Shown here in pieces: positions 27,580 to 35,966 of a stretch of 64,000 nt of DNA (the first letter of the stretch is position 1; each line of letters starts with the position of its first letter). Source of the DNA: Flagellimonas pacifica. GTDB taxonomy: Bacteria > Bacteroidota > Bacteroidia > Flavobacteriales > Flavobacteriaceae. Location: assembly GCF_900215465.1 (NCBI RefSeq), contig NZ_OBEH01000002.1, positions 680,937-744,936 of the forward strand. The letters run 5' to 3'. Under the pieces are notes generated by a model. It made no database searches. It worked only from the letters and a program-made list of their open reading frames with translations, and had not been told where the DNA came from. Made by a program: the position numbers and the translations under genes.

Positions 27580-27784
27580 TATTTAATAAGTTTCAGGGTC
27601 ACAATTGTCGAAAATACGGAAAAATAATGGGTCAAATATCACAAAAACAAAAGACGAAAAGTTGACATCAAAATCGTTTACCAAACTACTGCATTTCAAG
27701 TAATTTAGATTGATGAATGAATTCTTCATTTTCAGCATATCATAAAACTGAAGCAAAATTTGAACTAAGGAATGATAAATGGGA

Positions 27785-28342
27785 TTATTCTTCTCTCGTA
27801 TATTTATCTACCCTTCCATCATACCTTATAGAGGTTCTTTGAGAGCTAATAATATTTATTAAGCTGGTACGATTGGGAAACAACTTTGCAGAAACCTGAT
27901 AGGTTTCTGTGCCCTTGGAAATGTTAAAGTTAACCGTATACCCTTTAGATTTGTCATCAGGAATGAACGTAAGTTCTTGAGGAACACCTTCAAATTTAAT
28001 TCCTGTATCATTAGTATACCCTCCTCCCATTTGTCTTTCTCCAAAATATGGTAAATCGGCGGCAACACTATCTCCTAAAACTCTTAGGTAACTTCCATTT
28101 CCAGTGATATCTATCCTATTTGCAGTGCTTCCAGGTGGAATCAATCCGGTATTGGCAATTCTATTAAGGCTACCTGTTGCCATTGGCATGGCCCAATTGG
28201 CCTTGATTATAAAAGTCTTTTCTGCAACCAATTTCTGTAATGCATCAACTTCTGCCACAGTGGCACTACTTTTTGAATGTGATGCACAGGACAATAAAGC
28301 TATTGCCAAAACTATAATTGTGATTTTACTTAGTGTCTTCAT
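27785..28342 (-). CDS. DUF4251 lipoprotein
   Basis: The start at 28342 yields MKTLSKITIIVLAIALLSCA, a lipoprotein signal with Cys19, and 185 residues. The DUF4251 domain follows, with KTFIIKANWAMPMATGSLNR and GNGSYLRVLGDSVAADLPYF. The domain is beta-rich, found almost only in Bacteroidota, and its function is unknown. It is divergent from the barrel protein at 28435. Confidence 0.82.
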   Translation of the reverse strand: MKTLSKITIIVLAIALLSCASHSKSSATVAEVDALQKLVAEKTFIIKANWAMPMATGSLNRIANTGLIPPGSTANRIDITGNGSYLRVLGDSVAADLPYFGERQMGGGYTNDTGIKFEGVPQELTFIPDDKSKGYTVNFNISKGTETYQVSAKLFPNRTSLINIISSQRTSIRYDGRVDKYTREE

Positions 28343-28434
28343 ATCCAATAAACTATGGTGATTATACAAATTACAGAATCCAGCTAAAATTTCCCATTAA
28401 TCAAGTATATTTAACGTTCAACGTAATTCATTTT

Positions 28435-30657
28435 ATGAAAAAAATACTTGGCAAGTTCTTTGTGCTTTTTGCTATATGCAACGTCCAAATACTTTTAGCG
28501 CAGACCCCATCCAAAGATCCAACAAAAATTACCCCCCAATACATGGCCACAGAACTGGTGCAGGAACCCACTATAGACGGAGAAGTTTTAAATGATCCTA
28601 TTTGGAAAAATATTCCCGCTATTGAAAATTTGGTTCAGTTGAGACCCAATTATGGGCAAGCTGTTTCTGAAAAAACGGCTATCCGAATTGCGTATACGGC
28701 AAATACTTTCTATGTGTCCGTAGTGTGTTATGATAAAGATGCAAGGAGCATTGTAGTTTCTGATTCTCGTCGCGATGCTGACTTAAATGACGAGGATAGT
28801 TTCCTTTTTATAATTGATACCTACCATGATCAACAAAATGGATTTCTTTTTGGCACAAATGCCCAAGGAATGGAGTATGATGCCCAAATTGATAATGAAG
28901 GGAAAGGTAATTTTAATACCAACAGGCAGCAAGGTGGTGTTATTGGTGGCACCAACTTGAACTGGGATGCCACATGGAAAGTTAAATCACAATTAGGAGA
29001 TTATGGCTGGAGCGCAGAGTTTGCCATTCCTTTTAGGTCACTTCGCTTTGCTTCAGGAAAAAACAAAATATGGGGGCTCAACTTTAGACGGAACATTAGT
29101 AAGAACACTGAAACAGCATATTGGACATCTCTTCCTTTGGGTTTTGACATGAAACGATTATCACTTGCTGGAAAACTTACCGGGCTGAATCTTAAGAACC
29201 CCGGAAATTTAAAACTTATTCCATATGTTCTAGGGCAATTTGTGAATGATAAATCTGTATCACCCAACGAAACAGATACCAATTTTGAAGTTGGGGCCGA
29301 TATCAAGTACAGCATTACTCCAAGTCTAACATTAGATTTAACATATAACACTGACTTTGCACAAGTTGAGGTAGATGACCAACAAGTAAACTTGGATCGT
29401 TTTAATCTCTTTTTTCCAGAAAAGCGAGCCTTCTTTTTGGAAAATGCCGGTCAATTTAGCGTGGGTAGCCCTGGAGAAGTTGACCTTTTTTTTAGCCGTA
29501 GAATCGGCATTGGAGATGATGGGAGTTTAGTGCCTATAATTGGAGGAGCTAGACTATCTGGAAAAGTTGGTCAAACCAATGTAGGGCTATTAAGCATGTT
29601 TACTGATGATGTTAATGGAACTGCAATTGAAAAAAATAATTTTTCCGTTGCTCGGGTCAATCATGATTTTCAGGGAACGCGTTCTTCTTTGGGAGGAATC
29701 TTTATTAACCGGGCTGGACTTGGCAATATGGAGGATGATTATAACCGGGTTTATGCCATGGATGGAAAATGGGGAATTGGAAATAAGGCAGAGGTCAACG
29801 GTTTTGTTGCCAAAAGTGTTACCCCTGGTATTGAAAGTAATGACCATGCCTTTAAAATTCTTGGTAACTATAATTGGAATGGCTGGGACCTTAGAGCCGG
29901 TTATACCGAAGTGGGCGAAGGGTTTAACCCCGAAGTTGGCTTTTTACAGCGCAGTGCCTTTCGTAAACCTGAGTTCCTGATTCTTAAAGCACATAGGGTA
30001 AAAAACATGGGTAATCTTTTAGAGATACGCCCACATGTATCATATCGCGGATATTGGAATTTTGATGATGAGCTTATTACAGGCTTTTTACATGTTGATA
30101 ATCATTGGGAATTTAAAAGTGGCTTTGAAGTACATACTGGAATCAACTTTACCAGTGAACGGGTATTACAAAATTTTGCTATTTCGAATGTAACCGTCCC
30201 TGCTGGTAATTATAAAAATGAAGAGTTACAGCTTATTGTAATTACAAATCCCAACAATGCATTTTCTTTTGATACAAGAACCATTATTGGTGGTTATTTT
30301 AATGGACACAGAATTACCAATAGTGGCACTGCAAAATACAGGCTTGGTGACCGGTTTAATACATCATTGACATTTAGTCATAGTGATATTCAATTGGATA
30401 CTGGCAACTTGACCGCTTTGGTTGGAGGGCTTCGTCTATCCTATTCCTTTACACCAAGAATGTTCCTGCAAAGTTTAATCCAGAGAAATAATGTTAACGA
30501 GATAACATCTGTAAATGCTCGTTTTGGATGGCTGCAAAATGCAAATACAGGGTTATTTGTTGTATTTAATATTGTAAAAGACGACAATGTTCTAGATAAC
30601 TTGAACAATCAAATCCTCACCGTAAAATATACACATCGATTTGATGTCTTGAACTAG
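28435..30657 (+). CDS. CBM9-like / DUF5916 outer-membrane barrel protein
   Basis: I start at 28435 (MKKILGKFFVLFAICNVQIL signal peptide); the upstream ATG at 28333 reads through non-signal sequence. The mature protein of about 740 residues opens with a carbohydrate-binding family 9-like domain (EPTIDGEVLNDPIWKNIP, AYTANTFYVSVVCYDKDA). A DUF5916 beta-barrel follows (RFNLFFPEKRAFFLENAGQF and repeated amphipathic strands to the end). It probably sits in the outer membrane. The substrate and activity are unknown. Confidence 0.88.
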   Translation: MKKILGKFFVLFAICNVQILLAQTPSKDPTKITPQYMATELVQEPTIDGEVLNDPIWKNIPAIENLVQLRPNYGQAVSEKTAIRIAYTANTFYVSVVCYDKDARSIVVSDSRRDADLNDEDSFLFIIDTYHDQQNGFLFGTNAQGMEYDAQIDNEGKGNFNTNRQQGGVIGGTNLNWDATWKVKSQLGDYGWSAEFAIPFRSLRFASGKNKIWGLNFRRNISKNTETAYWTSLPLGFDMKRLSLAGKLTGLNLKNPGNLKLIPYVLGQFVNDKSVSPNETDTNFEVGADIKYSITPSLTLDLTYNTDFAQVEVDDQQVNLDRFNLFFPEKRAFFLENAGQFSVGSPGEVDLFFSRRIGIGDDGSLVPIIGGARLSGKVGQTNVGLLSMFTDDVNGTAIEKNNFSVARVNHDFQGTRSSLGGIFINRAGLGNMEDDYNRVYAMDGKWGIGNKAEVNGFVAKSVTPGIESNDHAFKILGNYNWNGWDLRAGYTEVGEGFNPEVGFLQRSAFRKPEFLILKAHRVKNMGNLLEIRPHVSYRGYWNFDDELITGFLHVDNHWEFKSGFEVHTGINFTSERVLQNFAISNVTVPAGNYKNEELQLIVITNPNNAFSFDTRTIIGGYFNGHRITNSGTAKYRLGDRFNTSLTFSHSDIQLDTGNLTALVGGLRLSYSFTPRMFLQSLIQRNNVNEITSVNARFGWLQNANTGLFVVFNIVKDDNVLDNLNNQILTVKYTHRFDVLN

Positions 30658-30690
30658 TCAAAATATTGGATATACTAAAAGTATTGGGTA

Positions 30691-31149
30691 TTAAATTTTC
30701 TTAACGCGAACGGCATTCATGCCTTTCATGCCCTTTTCAAGTTCAAAGGACACCTTGTCATTTTCAAAAATCTCATCTATTAGACCACTTACATGGCAAA
30801 AATATTTTTCCTGTGTTTCAGTATCTATTATAAACCCAAATCCTTTGGAAGTATCAAAGAACGAAACCTTTCCGTTTCTAACTGGGTCAAATTCCTCTTC
30901 GTCTCCTTCTTCTTTTTTGGGGATTCCTAAGGTAATACTCTCGGCTTCAACAGCCATTTTTTGTGAAGGGTCTGGTGGAGTATCTGTTAAGTTTCCATTA
31001 TAGTCCACGTACGCAAATTGAATTCCAGATTTGCCACTTTCCTTTGCTTCAGCTTTTCTGGCTTCTTTCTTTTTTTGTTTTTCTTCTCTCTTCTTTAAAC
31101 GCTTTTTCTCTCTTTCTGATTTGCTATACGTCTGTTGTGATTTAGCCAT
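30691..31149 (-). CDS. Cold-shock domain protein with charged N-terminal extension
   Basis: This 152-residue protein starts with about 40 residues that are mostly Lys, Arg and Glu (SEREKKRLKKREEKQKKKEA), probably helical and nucleic-acid binding. The C-terminal cold-shock domain (about 90-150) has NGKVSFFDTSKGFGFI, with the RNP1-like KGFGFI, and KYFCHVSGL. RNA binding is expected. It converges with the barrel gene at 30657. Confidence 0.88.
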   Translation of the reverse strand: MAKSQQTYSKSEREKKRLKKREEKQKKKEARKAEAKESGKSGIQFAYVDYNGNLTDTPPDPSQKMAVEAESITLGIPKKEEGDEEEFDPVRNGKVSFFDTSKGFGFIIDTETQEKYFCHVSGLIDEIFENDKVSFELEKGMKGMNAVRVKKI

Positions 31150-31241
31150 AAAGTACTTGCCTGCTGTATTAGTTAGTATAAAGATAATGCATTGAAATTC
31201 AACTAAAGATAGCGAATGACAATGTGGAATGGAATATTTTT

Positions 31242-32444
31242 TTAATTATTTGTCCAATAATTTCTTTCCAAAAGAAAAATGTAGCCAATTCCAAGAATTG
31301 CAAATATCGCACAATAGTACATAATAATTGGGATTTTCGAAATGGTTTCTTGATAATACCAGCCAGATAACAATGCTCCCAGACCAATTCCTGCCTCTAA
31401 AGCAATGTACATAGTGGCAATTGCCCTTCCTTTTTGTTCCGGTTTACTCAAATCTATGACCCATGCATTTACTGCGGGAGAAACAATACCCATGGAAAGT
31501 CCGTAAACAATACTTCCCAATAGTAAGCCTAGTTTTGTGCTAAAATACCCTATACATAGCATAGCTGCAAACAATAAAAAAAGCCCAACAACAATTACCT
31601 TGGTCCTTCCATAATGATCAGAAAATTTTCCAGCGATAAAACGTACTACTAGTGATGAAACGGTAAATACAACAAAGAAAATACCTTTGTTTGCAAAACC
31701 AACTGCCTCAGTCCAATCCGGTATCAATGTTAGAATAACACCAAGGGATAAATAGAACAGAAAAGTGACAACAGCCGCTGGAAGTGCTTCAATTGCGATG
31801 ATTTCCTTTCTCGATATCCTTAATAAATTCCATTTAAAGGACTGTTTCTTTGGTAAAGTTTCCTTTAAGTTCACAATCAAAAGCAAAGCTAAAAATGCCA
31901 TCACTGATGAGCTATAGAACAATGTGGAGTATGAAAAATGGAGTTTGATCAAGCTTCCCAAGGCTGGTCCCAAAGCCAAACCGATACTAAAGGCCATGCC
32001 TTGTATACCCATGGCTTCACCCAATCTTTTTTGCGGCACCACATCTGAAACAAAAGTGGAGGTCGCCGTAGGTGTAAATCCGGTGGAAAACCCATGGAGC
32101 AACCTTAGCAATAAGAAACCATAAACTGTGGTTAGAATGGGGTAAAAACAACCACACACTAAACAAACCATAGCACCAATAACCATAACTGGCTTTCTTC
32201 CTATAGTATCTGTTAACTTACCACTGAACGGTCTGGAAATTCCAGCAGTTAGAGTGAACAACGCTATTATTAGGCCAATATATTGTGCACCTCCCAGACT
32301 ACTCAAATATGCAGGGAGTTCAGGAATAAGCATATTATAACTTGCTGAAAAGAAAAGAGAGCTCAAGCAAATAAGGATAAACTTAGGAGTGTACATTCTG
32401 TTACTTGCCCGAGTTGATTGAATTTTGCCTTTTGTGATCGCCAT
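31242..32444 (-). CDS. Major facilitator superfamily transporter
   Basis: This 400-residue protein has 12 predicted membrane helices. The MFS loop motif is GKLTDTIGRKPVMVIG (about residue 75-90), and the second-half counterpart is GKFSDHYGRTKVIVVG. It is similar to drug/arabinose efflux MFS proteins. The substrate is unknown. A Crp/Fnr-family regulator lies divergently 73 bp away and may control it. Confidence 0.9.
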   Translation of the reverse strand: MAITKGKIQSTRASNRMYTPKFILICLSSLFFSASYNMLIPELPAYLSSLGGAQYIGLIIALFTLTAGISRPFSGKLTDTIGRKPVMVIGAMVCLVCGCFYPILTTVYGFLLLRLLHGFSTGFTPTATSTFVSDVVPQKRLGEAMGIQGMAFSIGLALGPALGSLIKLHFSYSTLFYSSSVMAFLALLLIVNLKETLPKKQSFKWNLLRISRKEIIAIEALPAAVVTFLFYLSLGVILTLIPDWTEAVGFANKGIFFVVFTVSSLVVRFIAGKFSDHYGRTKVIVVGLFLLFAAMLCIGYFSTKLGLLLGSIVYGLSMGIVSPAVNAWVIDLSKPEQKGRAIATMYIALEAGIGLGALLSGWYYQETISKIPIIMYYCAIFAILGIGYIFLLERNYWTNN

Positions 32445-32451
32445 TCCTATT

Positions 32452-32465
32452 CTGTAATTTTACAG
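32452..32465. promoter_or_regulatory. 14-bp palindrome between MFS and Crp/Fnr genes
   Basis: CTGTAATTTTACAG has exact arms CTGTAA/TTACAG around a TT centre. It lies 8 bp upstream of the MFS start codon and is flanked by ATTCCT and AGGAAT at nearly symmetric positions (32443 and 32475). It is a candidate operator for the divergent Crp/Fnr protein. Confidence 0.45.
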
Positions 32466-32497
32466 GTAAAGGAATCGCTTCTTAGCATCACTAAAAA

Positions 32498-32509
32498 GGA
32501 CATTTGTCC
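32498..32509. promoter_or_regulatory. Short inverted repeat before the Crp/Fnr gene
   Basis: GGACATTTGTCC has arms GGACA/TGTCC around TT. It ends 8 bp before the ATG at 32518 and could be an autoregulatory site or a leader hairpin over the ribosome-binding region. Confidence 0.35.
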
Positions 32510-32517
32510 CACAAAGA

Positions 32518-33093
32518 ATGATCAGAACCAACTTGAAATTAGTCGCATATACCGAAAACTTGTTCAATTCTGGAGAATATGATATTTGGAAGGAAGAGTT
32601 TGGTCCCAAACAAAAGATTATTGAGCAAGATCATAGATACAACAAGATATACCTCATTAAAAGTGGAATTGCCAAGTGTTATATTTCTGATGAAAATGGT
32701 AAAGAGTTTATCCAAGAATTTTTAGGGGAAGGAATGGAATTTGGTGAACTGGAATTCTTTAACAAAGGGTATACCATCTGCTCTGTAGAATCCATAACAG
32801 CTTTAAAAGTCTTTGTGTTCAGCTATGCCAGTTTTAACCAATTATTGGATTCTGATAGGCAGTTTAACCAGTTGATCATGAAAGCGCTTGCCGATAAAAT
32901 ACGGTATAAGGCTCCAAGACATTCCTACCAACACTCCTACCCCATCGAAGACAACCTTATCAGACTGAAAGAATTGTTCCCTGAGTTTACCGAAATCATA
33001 TCCAAAAAAGACATTGCAAATTATATTGGAGTTACTCCCAGAAGTTTGAATCGTGCATTAAAAGAGCTAAAAGAAAAATCCGATCAATTCTAA
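32518..33093 (+). CDS. Crp/Fnr-family transcriptional regulator
   Basis: This 191-residue protein has a cupin-like sensor domain (residues 1-120: IYLIKSGIAKCYISDENGKE, FLGEGMEFGELEFF). The phosphate-binding cassette lacks the RxS/T expected for cAMP binding, and no Cys cluster for an FeS sensor is seen. A winged helix follows, with ISKKDIANYIGVTPRSLNRA as the recognition region (about 160-180). Its ligand is unknown. It probably controls the divergent MFS gene. Confidence 0.85.
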   Translation: MIRTNLKLVAYTENLFNSGEYDIWKEEFGPKQKIIEQDHRYNKIYLIKSGIAKCYISDENGKEFIQEFLGEGMEFGELEFFNKGYTICSVESITALKVFVFSYASFNQLLDSDRQFNQLIMKALADKIRYKAPRHSYQHSYPIEDNLIRLKELFPEFTEIISKKDIANYIGVTPRSLNRALKELKEKSDQF

Positions 33094-33851
33094 TCCAACC
33101 CTTCAAACCATTTTTTAAAATCGGCCACCTTCTCACGGCTAATGACCACTTCTTTATCCAATTTAGATTTTAGAGTGAGTTTTAATCTACGGTTGGCATA
33201 GACAGTAACATCTGTAATGGCAATGAGATTGACAATAAAGCTTCTGTTTACCCTAAAAAAGTGTTTGGGGTCCAACAACTCCTCCAAGGCCTCCAATTTG
33301 TATTCAATAATATATTTTTTGCCCTGATCTGTAATTAAATAGGCATCTCTGCCCTCTGCATAAAATGCATTGACAGTATCACTTGGCACTGAATGTATAT
33401 GGTTTCCCATACTGACCAAAAACCGATCTTTGTAGGTCCTTTTTTGTATTTGTTGAATTACTGGGGTCAATATCTCAGGGTTTCCGAATTGTTTTTTTAA
33501 AGATTTCAGTTTTTGAAGAGCCCTAGAAAGATCTGTGAACATAATTGGTTTTAATAAGTAGTCTATACTGTTCACTTTAAAGGCGTCTATGGCAAATTCA
33601 TCAAAAGCTGTTGTGAAGATAACAGGTTTTTGAACCGTGACTTTCGAAAAAATTTCAAAACTTAGTCCATCCGTAAGTTGTATGTCCATAAAAAATAAAT
33701 CTACCATAGATTGATTTTCAGCAATCCATGGAACGGCCTGTTCCAACGAGGGTAAGGTTTTGACAATCTCTGTGGTTTCGCTATACTTTAAAAGATAACG
33801 TTCGAGTTTTTCAGCCGCCAAAGGCTCATCCTCAACAATAACTATTTTCAT
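33090..33851 (-). CDS. LytTR-family response regulator
   Basis: This 253-residue protein has a receiver domain with phospho-acceptor D56 (DLFFMDIQL), an acidic pair in VIVEDEPLA, and Lys in YLLKPI. The LytTR DNA-binding domain begins near 145 (FLVSMGNHIHSVPSDTVNAF, LDPKHFFRVNRSFIVNL). It ends convergently on the Crp/Fnr gene with a 4-bp overlap. Its start overlaps the degenerate kinase gene by 4 bp (ATGA), so the two are coupled. It binds DNA as direct repeats in the known family. Confidence 0.93.
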   Translation of the reverse strand: MKIVIVEDEPLAAEKLERYLLKYSETTEIVKTLPSLEQAVPWIAENQSMVDLFFMDIQLTDGLSFEIFSKVTVQKPVIFTTAFDEFAIDAFKVNSIDYLLKPIMFTDLSRALQKLKSLKKQFGNPEILTPVIQQIQKRTYKDRFLVSMGNHIHSVPSDTVNAFYAEGRDAYLITDQGKKYIIEYKLEALEELLDPKHFFRVNRSFIVNLIAITDVTVYANRRLKLTLKSKLDKEVVISREKVADFKKWFEGLD

Positions 33852-34867
33852 GCTATTTTAAGTTTTGGCAAATAAATGTTCTTGTAAACCTCCTCATGGA
33901 TTACTTGAATCATTTGTGAAGTATAAAATCTATAATCCTTACAAATTGACTTTAACTCATTAATATTTAATGATTTGTGAATCTTTTCTTCATGTATATA
34001 TTGAATGTTTATATTATTGTCCATCTCCAAAATATCAATCACTAGTTCCTTAGTTTCAGAGGGAATGGTTGTACGCATAATATTTTCAATAATTCTAAGA
34101 ACGCTTCCAGGAACTATAAGTGTTTCTTTAACCATTACTTTTCCCATTTGAATGTTTCGATATGGCAGTTCAGAAAACAGCGGCAATAATTCCTCTAGAA
34201 TTTTCAGTTCCGTCTCTATTGGGACCAACTCATTTTTCTTTTGGGATAACAGATATCTATAAACCATTGCAAAACGATCCGTAACCTCTTCTGCTTTATC
34301 CGGGTTCGACTTCATTGTAACCAAAATGGTTTCAAGACTTTCAAAAAAAAGTTCAGGGTTTACTCCTCTTTTAAAATCTGAAAAGTCATCCTCAACTTCC
34401 TTTCTGGCCCATTCCTCTTTTTCTAATTTGTCAGTGTTCACCATATACAAAAATTGGTGACTCACATAAAGCATAACATAGATTAGGGCAATTACAGAGA
34501 AAATACTGTTAAAAACTAACAACTCCCTACTGTTGGGTGTATAAAAAAGCACTTTGGAAAAGTAAACATACATGGCAAATGACACCAATGCAATATTAAC
34601 GGCTATAGTACTTACAATCTGTAAAACTGTTTTTACCAAAAAAGAAGAAGGCTTTTTTAGTCGACTAAAAACAATGATAGATATTCTGGAATATTCCTGA
34701 ATTAAATAGGCTAGACCAATGCACACATATAGTTCTTGCCCAAAAAAATTGATGCCCAATTCATCAATGTTATTATTGATCAACAGAATAAACAGATACA
34801 CCAAAGTACCACTAAACAAAGGACTTAATAGCCTAAACAAAGGTTTATGTACAAATAACTTTTTCAT
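33848..34867 (-). CDS. LytS-type histidine kinase homologue lacking the phospho-acceptor His (pseudokinase)
   Basis: This 339-residue protein has four membrane segments (about 10-145) followed by the LytS-type cytosolic layout. The His box reads FKRGVNPELFFESLETILV. The normal SPHFLFNSLN histidine is replaced by Glu at 172. The ATPase N-box reads ENIMRTTIP instead of ENAVKHN, so nucleotide binding is probably lost too. It sits between an intact kinase and the regulator with 4-bp overlaps on both sides. I infer a regulatory partner that may dimerise with the active kinase. Confidence 0.8.
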   Translation of the reverse strand: MKKLFVHKPLFRLLSPLFSGTLVYLFILLINNNIDELGINFFGQELYVCIGLAYLIQEYSRISIIVFSRLKKPSSFLVKTVLQIVSTIAVNIALVSFAMYVYFSKVLFYTPNSRELLVFNSIFSVIALIYVMLYVSHQFLYMVNTDKLEKEEWARKEVEDDFSDFKRGVNPELFFESLETILVTMKSNPDKAEEVTDRFAMVYRYLLSQKKNELVPIETELKILEELLPLFSELPYRNIQMGKVMVKETLIVPGSVLRIIENIMRTTIPSETKELVIDILEMDNNINIQYIHEEKIHKSLNINELKSICKDYRFYTSQMIQVIHEEVYKNIYLPKLKIA

Positions 34868-35901
34868 TTGATTATGGGCAATTGCACCGTGAAATCTTCA
34901 CCGTTGATTATTTTAACCTGTTTATTGGCCAACAGCTCATATCTTGAAACAATATTTTTAAGTCCAATCTTTAAAGATTTTACTCCTGATGGGCTCTTCG
35001 TTTTATTATTGCTTACTTCCAAAAAACCGTTGTAGGTTTTAATGTAGACTTTTAACGGGTTCTTTGCATCTAGAACATTGTGCTTAACCGCGTTTTCCAC
35101 CAGCATCTGAAGCGTCAATGGGGGTATTTTGTTCTTCAGTTCTTCATCGGATAACTGCAAATCCAATGAGAAATGATTGCCAAAACGCGTTTGTACCATA
35201 AAACAGTAGGAATGCACAAAATCCAGTTCGTCTTCTAATGTAACCAACACTTCACTATAGGTCTTGAGTGTATATTGATAGGATTTAGCCAGTGAACGAA
35301 TGAACTCTTCTGCCTTCTTTACATCTTTACGGAACAAAGACGAAAGGGTATTTAAACTATTGAAAAGAAAATGTGGACTAAGCTGTGATTTTAACGCGTT
35401 TAATTGAAGTTCAGTTTGTTTACGTTTGTATTGAACTTCCTTAATTTGCCCAACAGTATATTGCCTATAAGAATAAAAGACAAAATAAATAATGTTATAA
35501 ATAAGAATTGTACATACTAATAGAATTCCAATTTTCAATGAAGTATTGTTTCCTGAAATAGAGAAGAAAGTATGTTCGGGATACAACAATTCATATCCTC
35601 TTAACCCTAAAAACACGATACCAAATCCTATTAGCATATGGCAGACTATGCCCAGTAAAAGTCGAAATCCGGTTTGTTGTTTCCATCGTACTGTTTTGTT
35701 CAAAAAAAGATTGCAGAAATGAAATGCGTAACTAACCAACACACCCAACACACCGTTAAGGATAAGTTCCCAAAAACTAGGTTTGCCGCTAAAGTTGTGA
35801 AAACTATAGAACAGGGCTCCTACTGTAAAGCCCAAAACAATGAGGAATAGATTTCTTCCCATCTTTGGTTGGTTTAAGAAAAATCCAAAAGCCTTGTCCA
35901 T
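34864..35901 (-). CDS. LytS-type sensor histidine kinase (intact)
   Basis: This 345-residue protein has about four to five membrane helices up to residue 145. The His_kinase domain has SPHFLFNSLNTLSSLF with H177 as the phospho-acceptor. The ATP-binding N-box is MLVENAVKHNVLDA, and the glycine region reads IGLKNIVSRYELL. It is the likely phosphate source for the LytTR regulator. The gene is followed, with a 4-bp overlap, by the degenerate kinase. Confidence 0.9.
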   Translation of the reverse strand: MDKAFGFFLNQPKMGRNLFLIVLGFTVGALFYSFHNFSGKPSFWELILNGVLGVLVSYAFHFCNLFLNKTVRWKQQTGFRLLLGIVCHMLIGFGIVFLGLRGYELLYPEHTFFSISGNNTSLKIGILLVCTILIYNIIYFVFYSYRQYTVGQIKEVQYKRKQTELQLNALKSQLSPHFLFNSLNTLSSLFRKDVKKAEEFIRSLAKSYQYTLKTYSEVLVTLEDELDFVHSYCFMVQTRFGNHFSLDLQLSDEELKNKIPPLTLQMLVENAVKHNVLDAKNPLKVYIKTYNGFLEVSNNKTKSPSGVKSLKIGLKNIVSRYELLANKQVKIINGEDFTVQLPIIK

Positions 35902-35909
35902 AGCACCAA

Positions 35910-35943
35910 AATACTCAATATAATGCTAAAGCATTGGAGTATT
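35910..35943 (-). terminator. Hairpin between the SDxHK-repeat gene and the kinase operon
   Basis: On the minus strand an inner stem AATGCT/AGCATT with a TT loop is enclosed by outer arms AATACTC/GAGTATT, followed by TTTT. It could end the upstream transcript or attenuate read-through. It lies only 9 bp before the kinase ATG, so it could also mask that ribosome-binding site. Confidence 0.45.
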
Positions 35944-35966
35944 CTAGTGATTAAGACATTAGCTGG

